Shown piece after piece: positions 8,693 to 19,300 of a DNA stretch of 64,000 nucleotides. Position 1 is the first letter of the stretch, and each line of letters opens with the position of its first letter. The DNA is from Alteromonas sp047556435 (GTDB taxonomy: Bacteria; Pseudomonadota; Gammaproteobacteria; Enterobacterales; Alteromonadaceae), in contig NZ_CP180210.1 in assembly GCF_047556435.1 (NCBI RefSeq), positions 1,178,001 through 1,242,000 of the forward strand. Direction: 5' to 3'. The position numbers were made by a program, and so were the translations under genes. The notes below the pieces were generated by a model, which worked only from the letters and a program-made list of their open reading frames with translations, was not told where the DNA came from and did not search any database.

Positions 8693-10044
8693 TGTTTTCC
8701 TTTTTCTGGAGCCTGGCGGCATTCATTGTCGCACTGGGTATCCTGGTTGCTGTACACGAGTGGGGGCATTTTTACATTGCCCGGCGCTGTGGTGTAAAAG
8801 TAGAGCGGTTTTCTATTGGCTTTGGTAAGCCGTTATGGCGCCGCACTGACCGCCACGGCACGGAGTTTGTGATCGCGGCTATCCCATTAGGTGGCTACGT
8901 TCGCATGTTGGATGGCCGCGTTGATGAGGTGCCGCCTGAGTTGCAGGATAAGGCTTTTAATAACAAGCCGGTCGGGCAGCGAATGGCAATCATCGCCGCG
9001 GGGCCGGGCGTAAACTTCTTATTTGCGATATTCGCATTGTTTGTGATGTATCTGGTTGGGTTACAAACCGTTAAACCGATAGTGGGCGATGTGACTAAAC
9101 AGGCTATTGCTGCTGACGCCGGCATGCAGGCGGGTGATGAAATTATTCAGGTAGGCAGTCGCGAAACAGCCGACTGGGAAGCCGTAAATATGGAATTGGT
9201 TTCGCAAATAGGAAGTGATTCAGCGCGCGTCATTGTACAAAGAAACGGCAATCAGCAGGAATCACTGACTCTTTCACTGTCAAACTGGAACTTTGACCCT
9301 GATAAGGAGTCTGCTTTAAACAGTTTGGGTATCGTCCCGTTCAGACCGCAGCCAACGCTAGAAATAGCATACATAGGTGAAGGGTCTCCGGCAGAGTCAG
9401 CCGGTATTCAGGTTGGCGATAAGATACTGGCAATGAACGACGTCGATGTCGCCAGTTGGCAATCGTTGGTGGATACGATCACGGATATGCCGGGAGAAAC
9501 AGTAACGATAACTGTACTTCGGGATGGACAGGAGCAACGGATCAATGCCACCATTGCGCGTCGCGATACGCCGGAAGGTCAGAATGGCTATCTGGGTGTC
9601 AGTCCGAATTCAGAACCGTGGCCGGAAGGTTACGTGTTTACTCATCAGTATGGTCCAATCGATGCGATTGCCAACGCTATGGATAAAACCTGGCGACTGA
9701 TGACGTTAAGCGTTGAAATGCTTGGCAAGCTGATTACCGGTGATGTCTCGGTGAAAAATCTCAGCGGCCCCATTTCCATCGCTCAGGGAGCAGGGATCAG
9801 TGCTGGCTACGGTCTGGCCTATTTCTTAAGCTTCCTCGCCTTAATCAGTGTGAATTTAGGCATTATAAATTTGATACCGTTGCCCATGCTTGATGGCGGC
9901 CACCTGATGTATTTCATCATTGAGTGGATAACCGGCAAGCCAGTGTCTGAAGCGACACAGGAATGGGGATTTAGGATCGGTGGCGCTCTGCTCTTTATGA
10001 TCATGGGACTCGCTATCGTTAATGATATAGCCCGCATAGTTTAG
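8692..10044 (+). CDS. rseP: Site-2 zinc metalloprotease RseP
   Basis: RseP cleaves anti-sigma factor RseA within the membrane to release sigma-E, and also clears signal-peptide remnants. From GTG 8692 the protein is 450 aa, the E. coli length. Zinc motif HEWGH is at residues 22-26 and the third ligand is in LPMLDGGH near the C-terminus. Two PDZ domains lie between (GDEIIQVGSRET and GDKILAMNDVDV). AGAGG precedes the start; TAGTG couples it to dxr. Its position before bamA links sigma-E signalling to outer-membrane assembly. Confidence 0.97.
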   Translation: MFSFFWSLAAFIVALGILVAVHEWGHFYIARRCGVKVERFSIGFGKPLWRRTDRHGTEFVIAAIPLGGYVRMLDGRVDEVPPELQDKAFNNKPVGQRMAIIAAGPGVNFLFAIFALFVMYLVGLQTVKPIVGDVTKQAIAADAGMQAGDEIIQVGSRETADWEAVNMELVSQIGSDSARVIVQRNGNQQESLTLSLSNWNFDPDKESALNSLGIVPFRPQPTLEIAYIGEGSPAESAGIQVGDKILAMNDVDVASWQSLVDTITDMPGETVTITVLRDGQEQRINATIARRDTPEGQNGYLGVSPNSEPWPEGYVFTHQYGPIDAIANAMDKTWRLMTLSVEMLGKLITGDVSVKNLSGPISIAQGAGISAGYGLAYFLSFLALISVNLGIINLIPLPMLDGGHLMYFIIEWITGKPVSEATQEWGFRIGGALLFMIMGLAIVNDIARIV

Positions 10045-10100
10045 ATACTCGGGTAAAAGAATAACGCTAACAGCAAACGCGGCCAGGAAAAGAAAAATAG

Positions 10101-12575
10101 ATGAAGTTAAAACAGTTAGTAGCAGCCGGAATGATGTTATCCAGTGCTAGCTTTGCCAATGCTGCAACATCAGACAGTGAATTCGTTGTCGATGATATCC
10201 GGGTAGAAGGTCTTCAGCGCGTAGCACTGGGTGCCGCATTGACCTACCTTCCGGTGCAGGTTGGGGACAAACTGAATACGTTCAGGGTAACGCAGCTTAT
10301 ACGTTCTCTGTATTCATCCACTCACTTCGAAAATGTCGAAATTCTTCGTGATGGCAATACGTTGCTTGTACGCGTATCTGAGCGCCCCACCATCAGTAAC
10401 ATCATTTTTGATGGCAATGATGACATTAAAGACGAGCAATTGCAGGAAAGCCTGGATGGCAATGGTATTCGCGTTGGCGAGCCTTTGGACAAAACCGTGC
10501 TGGCGTCTATCGAGAATGGACTGAAAGATTTCTTCTATTCTATTGGTAAATACAACGCCGATGTGACAGCGATTGTGACGCCATTGCCGCGAAACCGTGT
10601 TGACTTAAAGTTATTGTTCGAAGAAGGTGATGCGGCTGAAATTCAGCAAATTAATATCGTTGGTAACGAGCTATTCTCCGATACTGAGCTTATGGAAGAC
10701 ATGGAGCTTCAGTACGATACACCATGGTGGGATTTCTTATCCGAAACCCGCTACCAGCAACAGACGTTGCAGGGCGACATGGAAACCTTGCGTAATTACT
10801 ATCTTGACCGCGGTTACCTGCGTTTTAATATCGACTCGACGCAGGTGTCGATGACGCCGGAGAAGTCGGGCATATACATTGCGCTGAATGTTACCGAAGG
10901 CGAACAGTACACCATTTCTGAAGTGGAGCTGGTGGGTGATCTGCTTGGCCACGAAGAGTACATTGAGCGCGTGCTGCCGCTGACACCGGGTGAGCTGTAT
11001 AATCAGGCCGAAGTGACTTATACCGAGGAATTTATCAGTAAATATCTTGGTCGCTTCGGTTATGCCTATCCAACGGTTACCACCGTTCCGGATATTAACG
11101 ACGAAGATAAAACCGTTAAGCTGACACTCTCAGTTGATCCCGGTAAGCGCATTTACGTTCGCCGCATTAACTTCAACGGTAATGTGATCACAGCCGACAA
11201 TGTGTTGCGTCAGAACGTCTCGCAAATGGAGGGGGCGTGGCTGTCCAATGGCATGTTGGAGTCGTCCAAAAACAGCCTGTCACGTCTGACCTATATGGAA
11301 GAGGTGGAATTTGAAACTATCCGTATCCCGGGCCAGGACGATAAGGTCGACGTTGACTTTAATGTAAAAGAGCAGCCCTCGGGTTCGTTCAATGCGGGTA
11401 TTGGTTACGGTGATCGTACTAAACTTAGCCTTCAGGCGGGGATCCAGCAGGATAACTTCCTAGGGACCGGTAAGCGCATTGGTTTCAACGTCAGTACTGT
11501 GGCCTATCAAAAGTCTGCACAGATTACTTACAATGACCCTTTCTTCACCATCGACGGAATCAGTTTGGGGGGAACCATTGGTTATTCCGAGTTTGACGGT
11601 TCTGACTTTAACGTCATTCAATACAACTCGAAACAGTGGTCTGTCGGCGCGAATATCGGTTATCCGATTAACGAATTTAACCGGATTAATTTTGGCCTTA
11701 CGTACTCGAACGTGGAGTTGTTTAACCGCGGGTATTACGAGCAAACCGAGCAGTTTTATAATCAGTTCCTCGACAATAGCGATCCTGATGCGGCGATTAA
11801 CTACCATAGCTATCTGGCGAGCGTAAGCTGGAGTCGAAGCACGCTTAACCGCGGACTTTTCCCTACCGCAGGCTCGACGCAGCGCGCATCATTCAGCATT
11901 ACTACGCCAAACTCTGACGTAAATTATTTCAAAACCATCTTTGACGGTAAGTGGTATTTCCCGCTGTCCAGAAATCAACGCTGGTCTTTCCTGGCAAGAT
12001 TACGTCTTGGTTACGGTAACGGGTATGGCGATATCAACGGCAACGAGCAAATCCTGCCGTTCACGGAAAACTTTACGGCCGGTGGTAGTGATACGCTGCG
12101 CGGGTTTGAAAACAACACAGTGGGGCCACGGGGTATCGAGCGAATTTCCAGTGGCACCATTACCGGACCGGACGGCGTGCAGTATCCTGCAGACCCTTCC
12201 CGCGACGTGCTTCGAATTTCACGCCGGAGCCTGGGCGGGAATGCCATGGCACTGGGTGGTGTAGAGTTAATCGTCCCTACGCCATTCGTAGAAGAGGACA
12301 TGGATAATTCAGTACGAACCAGTCTGTTCGTTGATGTGGGTAACGTCTGGGATACAGAGTTTGATTACAACAGATATAAAGACCTCAGACCCTATAGCTC
12401 TCGGGACATTCTGTTGGACTATTCAGACTGGACACAGTATCGTAGTTCCGCTGGTATTTCTGTACAATGGATATCACCAATGGGTCCGATGGTTTTCAGT
12501 TTTTCGAGAGCAATTCAGGAACGTGAAGGCGATGACGCAAAATTCTTCACGTTTAATATCGGACAGACATTCTAA
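10101..12575 (+). CDS. bamA: Outer membrane assembly factor BamA
   Basis: BamA is the core of the BAM complex that folds beta-barrels into the outer membrane. The 824-aa precursor has a signal peptide ending ASFANA|AT, five POTRA domains (about residues 28-425, first one beginning FVVDDIRVEGLQRV) and a C-terminal barrel. Loop-6 motif LRGF occurs in GGSDTLRGFENN, and the last residue is Phe (FNIGQTF), the usual beta-signal. An AGGA-containing purine-rich stretch lies upstream of the ATG. It is followed by skp as in other gammaproteobacteria. Confidence 0.98.
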   Translation: MKLKQLVAAGMMLSSASFANAATSDSEFVVDDIRVEGLQRVALGAALTYLPVQVGDKLNTFRVTQLIRSLYSSTHFENVEILRDGNTLLVRVSERPTISNIIFDGNDDIKDEQLQESLDGNGIRVGEPLDKTVLASIENGLKDFFYSIGKYNADVTAIVTPLPRNRVDLKLLFEEGDAAEIQQINIVGNELFSDTELMEDMELQYDTPWWDFLSETRYQQQTLQGDMETLRNYYLDRGYLRFNIDSTQVSMTPEKSGIYIALNVTEGEQYTISEVELVGDLLGHEEYIERVLPLTPGELYNQAEVTYTEEFISKYLGRFGYAYPTVTTVPDINDEDKTVKLTLSVDPGKRIYVRRINFNGNVITADNVLRQNVSQMEGAWLSNGMLESSKNSLSRLTYMEEVEFETIRIPGQDDKVDVDFNVKEQPSGSFNAGIGYGDRTKLSLQAGIQQDNFLGTGKRIGFNVSTVAYQKSAQITYNDPFFTIDGISLGGTIGYSEFDGSDFNVIQYNSKQWSVGANIGYPINEFNRINFGLTYSNVELFNRGYYEQTEQFYNQFLDNSDPDAAINYHSYLASVSWSRSTLNRGLFPTAGSTQRASFSITTPNSDVNYFKTIFDGKWYFPLSRNQRWSFLARLRLGYGNGYGDINGNEQILPFTENFTAGGSDTLRGFENNTVGPRGIERISSGTITGPDGVQYPADPSRDVLRISRRSLGGNAMALGGVELIVPTPFVEEDMDNSVRTSLFVDVGNVWDTEFDYNRYKDLRPYSSRDILLDYSDWTQYRSSAGISVQWISPMGPMVFSFSRAIQEREGDDAKFFTFNIGQTF

Positions 12576-12629
12576 TTATCCCGGTAACTTACCGGTAACA
12601 ATAAGACGCATACAAAAAAGGAGTTCCTT

Positions 12630-13145
12630 TTGAAACAGTTGGCAAAACATATCGTTGCGACCGCGATGTTAGGTAGTGCGCTAGTAAGTACTTCGGTTAT
12701 GGCCGAGCAGAAAATCGGCGTAGTAGATGTACAGGGTGTGTTTCAGGCAATGCCTCAGGCGGCTGAGATTCAAAACAGCATCCAGATGGAATTTAAAGAC
12801 CAGATTGAAGAAGTTAATCAACTTCAGCGCGATGGTCAGTTCTTCGCTGAGCGCCTTCAGCGTGATGCTGCTACAATGAGTGAGCAGGAAAAGAAAGAGC
12901 TGCAGCAAAAAATTCTTGATGTGCGCGAGCAACTGGCAGAAAAAGGTCAGCCGCTACAGCAAAATATACAGCGCCGCAGCAATGAAGAACGCAATAAACT
13001 TCTGGGCCTGATCAAGCAAGCCATTGATGCAGTGGCAGCTAAAGAAGGTTATGACCTAGTACTGAACGCTGGCGCCGTGTCTTTCGCGAAAGAAGAACAC
13101 GATCTGTCAGAGAAAGTGCTACAGCAGGTCGATAAAACCAATTAA
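12630..13145 (+). CDS. skp: Periplasmic chaperone Skp/OmpH
   Basis: Skp holds unfolded outer-membrane proteins on the way to BamA. The 171-aa precursor has a signal peptide cleaved after SVMA, then EQKIGVVDVQGVFQAMPQA, the family start, and a long charged helical region that forms the tentacles. It starts with TTG at 12630 after AAAAAAGGAG. A strong terminator follows its stop, where lpxD would normally be. Confidence 0.95.
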   Translation: MKQLAKHIVATAMLGSALVSTSVMAEQKIGVVDVQGVFQAMPQAAEIQNSIQMEFKDQIEEVNQLQRDGQFFAERLQRDAATMSEQEKKELQQKILDVREQLAEKGQPLQQNIQRRSNEERNKLLGLIKQAIDAVAAKEGYDLVLNAGAVSFAKEEHDLSEKVLQQVDKTN

Positions 13146-13190
13146 TTCTGACTGAACGATATTCTCGTTTTCAGTGTAGAATCCACAAAC

Positions 13191-13227
13191 AGACTAACGC
13201 TGTGAGGCGTTGGTCTGATTTGTTTTT
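13191..13227 (+). terminator. Rho-independent terminator after skp
   Basis: AGACTAACGC / GCGTTGGTCT (13191-13200 and 13207-13216, one T-G pair) with loop TGTGAG, followed by GATTTGTTTTT. It separates bamA-skp from fabZ-lpxA-lpxB. A weaker imperfect hairpin (13150-13175) lies just before it. Confidence 0.85.
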
Positions 13228-13324
13228 AACACGGAAAAGCGTATGGTTGCCGCCGTTAAGATAGTTTGGCAACTGAGGCTCAGAGGAAGGCTTTGCGCTT
13301 AAGTTGTGGCATTAGGAGAAACTT

Positions 13325-13774
13325 TTGGCCAATTCACTCAACACCATTGATATTCAGGAAATCCTCGATCTTCTTCCCCACCGTTACCCTTTTCTTATGA
13401 TAGACAGGGTGACAGATTACGTTTTGGGTGAATCCATCCAGGCTTATAAAAACGTAACGGTTAACGAACCGTGTTTCACCGGACACTTTCCCGGCCGTCC
13501 TATTTTTCCGGGCGTGATGATTTTAGAAGCCATGGCACAAGCTGCTGGCGTTCTTGGTTTCAAGACCATGGGTAAGAACGATCAGCTATACTTGTACGCA
13601 GGCATTGACTGCGCGCGATTTAAGCGCCCTGTGGTTCCGGGAGACAAACTGGAATTCGATATACAACTTTTGAAAGAGCGCAGAGGGATCTGGAAGTTTA
13701 AAGGTGTGGCTACCGTCGATGGAAAGGAAGCGTGTAGCGCTGAATTTATGTGTGCAATCAGAGAGATAGTATAA
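13325..13774 (+). CDS. fabZ: 3-hydroxyacyl-[acyl-carrier-protein] dehydratase FabZ
   Basis: FabZ dehydrates 3-hydroxyacyl-ACP in fatty-acid elongation and competes with lipid A synthesis for the same substrate. The 149-aa protein has the hot-dog signatures LLPHRYPFLMIDRV, GHFPGRPIFPG (catalytic His) and MILEAMAQ (catalytic Glu). TTG start at 13325 follows TAGGAGAAAC; a TTG start is also used by E. coli fabZ. A possible promoter (TTGTTT, 16 nt, TATGGT) overlaps the preceding terminator tail. Confidence 0.97.
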   Translation: MANSLNTIDIQEILDLLPHRYPFLMIDRVTDYVLGESIQAYKNVTVNEPCFTGHFPGRPIFPGVMILEAMAQAAGVLGFKTMGKNDQLYLYAGIDCARFKRPVVPGDKLEFDIQLLKERRGIWKFKGVATVDGKEACSAEFMCAIREIV

Positions 13775-13775
13775 C

Positions 13776-14546
13776 GTGATCCATTCTACTGCCGTGATAT
13801 CTGACAAGGCCACGTTGGGCAAAAATGTCACGGTTGGCCCTTTTTGTGTTGTTGATGACGATGTTGTTATTGGCGATAACTGCGTGCTTAAGTCTCACGT
13901 TGTGGTTCGCGGGCCAACGACAATAGGTAAAAACAATATTTTCTATCAGTTTTCTTCTATCGGTGAAGATTGTCAGGATAAAAAATATGCCGGTGAACGC
14001 ACCGAACTAACGATTGGTGATGACAACGTGTTTCGCGAGGGCGTCACCGTTCATCGCGGTACCGTGCAGGATGAGAGCGTCACCATCATCGGTTCCCGCA
14101 ACCTGCTGATGGTGAATGCGCATGTGGCACACGATTGTGTGTTGGGTGACGATATCATACTGGCAAACAATACCGCTGTAGCAGGCCACGTGCATATCGA
14201 TAACTTTGCGATTGTCGGTGGCGCGGTGGGTATACATCAGTTTTGCAAAGTTGGCGCACACGCCTTTTTAGGTGCAGGTGGGATTATCCTTCGTGATGTG
14301 CCGCCCTTTGTGATGGTAAGCGGTCATAAACATATTCCCCAGGGAATTAATTCGGAAGGCCTGCGACGTCGCGGTTTTGGCAAAGATACCATTATGGAGA
14401 TCAAACGTGCCTATCGGACAATTTACCGAGAGGGTAATACGATTGACGAAGCTGTAGAGAAGCTGACTTCTGCTGCTTCAGAAAATCAGGAAGTTGCTAC
14501 ATTGGTTGAGTTTTTGAAAAACGCCGAGCGCGGTATCATTCGTTAA
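13776..14546 (+). CDS. lpxA: UDP-N-acetylglucosamine acyltransferase
   Basis: LpxA starts lipid A synthesis by moving 3-hydroxyacyl from ACP to UDP-GlcNAc. The 256-aa protein is made of hexapeptide repeats (left-handed beta helix), with the catalytic His in NAHVAHDC near residue 120 and the C-terminal helical tail beginning HKHIPQGINSEGLRRRGF. GTG start at 13776, one base after the fabZ stop. Confidence 0.97.
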   Translation: MIHSTAVISDKATLGKNVTVGPFCVVDDDVVIGDNCVLKSHVVVRGPTTIGKNNIFYQFSSIGEDCQDKKYAGERTELTIGDDNVFREGVTVHRGTVQDESVTIIGSRNLLMVNAHVAHDCVLGDDIILANNTAVAGHVHIDNFAIVGGAVGIHQFCKVGAHAFLGAGGIILRDVPPFVMVSGHKHIPQGINSEGLRRRGFGKDTIMEIKRAYRTIYREGNTIDEAVEKLTSAASENQEVATLVEFLKNAERGIIR

Positions 14547-14547
14547 C

Positions 14548-15702
14548 ATGCCAGACAAACCACTTCGAATTGGTGTGGTGGCGGGTGAACCCTCAGGGGA
14601 CGTGCTCGCCGCTGGCATGATTGCCGAGATAAAACGCCAGCATCCCGATGCGATCATTGAAGGCATAGGCGGTGCGAATATGCAGGCGGCCGGTTGCCAT
14701 TCGTTGTTTGACATGGAAACACTTTCAGTGATGGGACTGGTAGAAGTGTTGTCTCACCTTCCGGCAATCCTGAAAGTAAAGAAAGCGTTACTAGCACACT
14801 TTGAACAATTTCCCCCTGACGTGTTCGTCGGTGTAGACGCACCGGACTTTAATCTGCGCGTGGAAAAAGCGTTGAAGGCGAAGGGTATTCCTACCGTGCA
14901 TTATGTCAGCCCAACGGTGTGGGCGTGGCGTGAAAAGCGTATTCACAAAATCAAAGCAGCGGTAAACCGGGTACTTGGTTTATTCCCTTTCGAACAAGCG
15001 GTTTACGACAAATATGACGTACCTTATACGTTTGTGGGACATACCATGGCGGATGCTGTGGCCTTGGTGCCAGATCAGGTAAAAGCCAGAGCCTTGCTGC
15101 ATCTGGATGACAGTAAACCTGTACTTGCGGTCTTGCCTGGCTCGCGCCGTGGGGAAGTGGCTACGCTGTTACCTGTGTTCGTCGAGACGATGAAATGCAT
15201 TCGCCAACGTCAGGCAGATTGTCAGTTTGTTATTCCGGCGGTGAATGAGCATCGACTATCAGAGATAGACAGCTTTCTGAATGCCCACTGCGACGATAGT
15301 TTACCTCGTGAATCAATCACCTTGCTGCAAGGACAAAGCCGCGACGCAATGATTGCCAGCGATACGATATTACTCGCGTCGGGTACCGCAACGCTAGAGG
15401 CCATGCTGTGCAAACGACCAATGGTGGCTGCTTATGAATTAGCACCTATGACCTACAGAATGATGCAGTGGCTGTATAAAGCGCCGTATTTCGCGCTACC
15501 CAATCTATTAGCGAACCAGCGTCTCATTCCTGAATTGCTGCAGGATGAGGTGAACCCGCAAAATTTGTGTGACCATGTTATGCATTATTTGCAATCAGAT
15601 AACACTGACCTTATCCGAATCTTTACCGACATCCACAGCACGCTGAAATGCGATGCGGATAAAGTATCTGCAGAAGCGGTATTAGGAGAAATTCGTGGGT
15701 AA
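14548..15702 (+). CDS. lpxB: Lipid-A-disaccharide synthase
   Basis: LpxB is the GT19 glycosyltransferase that joins UDP-2,3-diacylglucosamine and lipid X. 384 aa; N-terminal GEPSGDVLAAGMI, VGVDAPDFNLRVEK, HYVSPTVWAWREKR and LPGSRRGEV are the family motifs. Starts one base after lpxA and overlaps rnhB by 8 nt, so fabZ-lpxA-lpxB-rnhB form one tightly coupled unit. Confidence 0.97.
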   Translation: MPDKPLRIGVVAGEPSGDVLAAGMIAEIKRQHPDAIIEGIGGANMQAAGCHSLFDMETLSVMGLVEVLSHLPAILKVKKALLAHFEQFPPDVFVGVDAPDFNLRVEKALKAKGIPTVHYVSPTVWAWREKRIHKIKAAVNRVLGLFPFEQAVYDKYDVPYTFVGHTMADAVALVPDQVKARALLHLDDSKPVLAVLPGSRRGEVATLLPVFVETMKCIRQRQADCQFVIPAVNEHRLSEIDSFLNAHCDDSLPRESITLLQGQSRDAMIASDTILLASGTATLEAMLCKRPMVAAYELAPMTYRMMQWLYKAPYFALPNLLANQRLIPELLQDEVNPQNLCDHVMHYLQSDNTDLIRIFTDIHSTLKCDADKVSAEAVLGEIRG

Positions 15703-16267
15703 ATACATTGCCGGTGTTGACGAAGTAGGCCGTGGTCCGCTTGTTGGAGATGTGGTTACCGCTGCCGTGATTCTGGATCCTGCACGTCCCATTGACGGGC
15801 TGACAGATTCTAAAAAGCTGTCAGAAAAAAAGCGCAATGCCTTTGCTGAAATCATAAAACGCGATGCGCTATGCTGGTCTATAGGTCGGGCCACCCCCCA
15901 GGAAATCGATCAGCTCAATATTCTGCATGCCACAATGCTTGCAATGATCCGTGCGGTTGAAGGACTATCAATGGCGCCGGATTTTGTCAGAGTGGACGGC
16001 AATCGCGTTCCGGACTGGTCATATGCGGCTGAAGCTGTGGTGAAAGGGGATAGTCTGCATGCGGAGATTTCTGCAGCGTCAATTCTGGCTAAGGTAGAGC
16101 GCGATGCGGATATGTTTGAACTTGATAAAACGTATCCCCAATACGGCTTTGCTGCCCACAAAGGATACCCAACCAAAGCACATTTCACTGCGCTTGCTGA
16201 GCATGGTGTGTTACCGTGTTACCGACAGAGTTTTAAACCCGTTCAGGCCGTACTCACGGCAAAATAG
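15695..16267 (+). CDS. rnhB: Ribonuclease HII
   Basis: RNase HII nicks DNA at misincorporated ribonucleotides. 190 aa; the catalytic region IAGVDEVGRGPLVG is at residues 4-17 (D and E of the DEDD set), with further acidic residues in RVDGNR and AASILAKVERD. GTG start lies inside the last codons of lpxB. Confidence 0.96.
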   Translation: MGKYIAGVDEVGRGPLVGDVVTAAVILDPARPIDGLTDSKKLSEKKRNAFAEIIKRDALCWSIGRATPQEIDQLNILHATMLAMIRAVEGLSMAPDFVRVDGNRVPDWSYAAEAVVKGDSLHAEISAASILAKVERDADMFELDKTYPQYGFAAHKGYPTKAHFTALAEHGVLPCYRQSFKPVQAVLTAK

Positions 16268-16301
16268 CGGATAACAACGAACAATAAGAGTGCTGCAAGA
16301 C

Positions 16302-19300
16302 ATGTCGTCGCCGTTTATCCATTTACGCGTTCACAGTGACTATTCCATGATGGACGGGCTTAACAAAACCAAGCCTATCCTTGCCAAAGTGGAAGAACTG
16401 CAAATGCCCGCAGTGGCAATTACCGACCAGATGAATATGTGTGGTCTGGTGAAGTTTTATTCCGATGCCCACAGTCGCGGCATCAAGCCAATTATTGGTA
16501 CCGATTTCTGGGTTATCAATGAGACCTTTGCCGATGAGCCGTTCCGCCTGACCTTGCTGGCGATGAACAATGAAGGCTATAAAAATATTACCCTGCTGAT
16601 TTCAAAAGCATATTTACGTGGTTATGTTTGTCATCGCCCAGCCATTGATCAGGCATGGCTGGCAGAACATGCTGAAGGAGTTATTGTGCTTTCCGGCGGC
16701 CTGCAGGGTGACGTTGGCGTGGGTCTGATGAAGAACAACGCCAAGATCCTGGATGAGTCAGTTTCATTCTATCAGCAGCATTTTCCTGACCGCTTTTATC
16801 TGGAGCTGATCCGAACCGGCAGACCCGGAGAGGAAGACTATTTACACCATGCTATCGAATTAGCAGAGCAGCGGGATTTACCCGTTGTAGCCACCAATGA
16901 AGTGTGCTTTTTGGAGCGCGAAGGCTTTGATGCGCACGAAATTCGGGTGGCGATCCACGATGGCTATACGCTTGACGATACCCGCAGGCCGAAACGCTAC
17001 AGCGACCAGCAGTATTTGCGCACTGCCGAAGAAATGGTCGAACTGTTCAGTGATATTCCGGAAGCTATAGAAAATACCGTCGAGATTGCCAAGCGCTGTA
17101 ATGTAACGGTGCGCCTGGGAGAATACTTTCTTCCGCAGTTTCCTACCGGCGGCATGACCACAGAAGACTTTCTGGTAAAAGTGTCAGAGGAAGGGCTGGA
17201 AGAGCGACTGGAGTTCTTGTTTCCTGATGAGAACAAGCGCCAGGAAATGCGTCCTGCTTATGATGAGCGACTGAAGATCGAGCTTGAAGTAATCAACCAA
17301 ATGGGTTTTCCCGGATACTTCCTTATCGTGATGGAGTTTATCCAGTGGAGTAAGGATAACGGCGTGCCCGTGGGGCCTGGACGTGGTTCCGGTGCCGGCT
17401 CACTGGTAGCCTATGCGCTGAAAATTACCGATCTTGACCCGCTTGAATTCGACCTGCTTTTCGAACGATTCCTGAACCCGGAGCGGGTATCAATGCCGGA
17501 TTTCGACGTCGATTTCTGTATGGATCGTCGTGATGAAGTTATTGATCATGTGGCTGAGCTTTACGGGCGTCAGGCGGTATCGCAAATTATCACTTTCGGG
17601 ACGATGGCAGCAAAAGCTGTAGTCCGGGATGTCGGCCGGGTGCTGGGTCACCCGTATGGCTTTGTCGACAGAATTTCCAAGCTCATCCCGCCGGATCCCG
17701 GCATGACCCTTGGCAAAGCGTTTGAAGCCGAGCCGCGTTTGCCAGAGCTATATAATGACGATGAGGATGTCAAAGATCTCATCGACATGGCGCGCATTCT
17801 CGAAGGGGTAACCCGAAATGCCGGTAAACATGCCGGAGGCGTGGTTATTGCGCCGACAACAATCACTGATTTTGCCCCGCTGTATTGTGATGACGAAGGC
17901 AATAACCCTGTCACCCAGTTCGACAAAAACGACGTGGAAACCGCCGGGCTGGTGAAATTCGACTTTCTGGGGCTTCGTACTTTGACCATTATCCAGTGGG
18001 CGCTGGATATGATCAAAGAGGGGCAAGGCAAGGATATTGATATCAGCGCGATCCCGCTGGAGGATAAACGCAGCTTCCGCTCGCTGCAGGCCGCTGAAAC
18101 CACTGCCGTATTCCAGCTGGAATCGCGCGGTATGAAAGAGCTGATTAAGCGCCTTAAGCCAGACTGCTTTGAAGATATCATCGCACTGGTAGCGCTGTTC
18201 CGCCCAGGCCCACTGCAATCGGGCATGGTGGATAACTTTATCGATCGTAAACACGGTCGCGAGGAGATTTCCTACCCGGATGCGGAATACCAGCACGAGT
18301 GCTTAAAAGAAATTCTCGAACCGACGTACGGCATTATCCTGTATCAGGAGCAGGTCATGCAGATTGCCCAGGAAATGGCTGGGTATTCATTAGGTGGCGC
18401 CGACCTGCTTCGCCGGGCAATGGGTAAGAAAAAGCCCGAGGAGATGGAAAAACAGCGGGCGGTCTTTGCCGAAGGGTCAAAAGAGAACAATATCGATCCT
18501 GATCTGGCAATGAAAATTTTTGACCTGGTAGAAAAGTTTGCCGGATATGGTTTCAACAAATCGCACTCCGCTGCATATGCACTGGTTTCCTATCAGACAC
18601 TGTGGCTGAAAGTACATTACCCTGCTGAGTTTATGGCTGCCGTGATGTCGGCGGATATGGACAACACTGACAAGATTGTGACGCTGGTCGACGAGGTCGG
18701 TCGCATGGGGCTGGAAATTCTGCCGCCGGATCTGAACACAGGCCGTTATAAGTTCACCGTGGATGAAAAAGGGCGTATTGTTTACGGCATCGGCGCTATC
18801 AAAGGCGTGGGCGAAGGCCCGATTGAAGCGATTATTGAAGCCCGCGAGGCCCATGGTGCCTTTTCTGACTTGTTTGATTTTTGTGCTAAAGTGGATATCA
18901 AGCGCGTAAACAAACGGGTACTGGAAAAACTGGTGTTGGCCGGAGCTATGGATAACCTTGGCCCACACCGTGCCGCACTGATGGCATCGTTGCCGGAGGC
19001 GATTGCTGCTGCGGGGCAACATGCCAAAGCGGAGTCGTTTGGTCAGTCAGACATGTTTGGTTTGCTGACAACAGAGCCAGACGATGTTGAACAAGCGTTT
19101 GCGGACGTGCCTCAGTGGCCGGAGAAAGTCTGGCTTGAGGGAGAAAAGGATACGCTTGGGTTGTATCTGACCGGCCATCCGATAAACCAGTATGCCGATG
19201 AAATTCGTCAGTACTCGGACGGACGTTTGGTCGATTTAAAGCCCACGGGTAAAGACCAGATGGCAACCGCTGTCGGACTGGTGCTTGGTGTGCGGGTGAT

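Noticed and set aside
13146..13324. Possible lpxD remnant between skp and fabZ
   Set aside because: I looked for hexapeptide-repeat or LpxD-like peptides in the gap and found none; it is a terminator plus leader.
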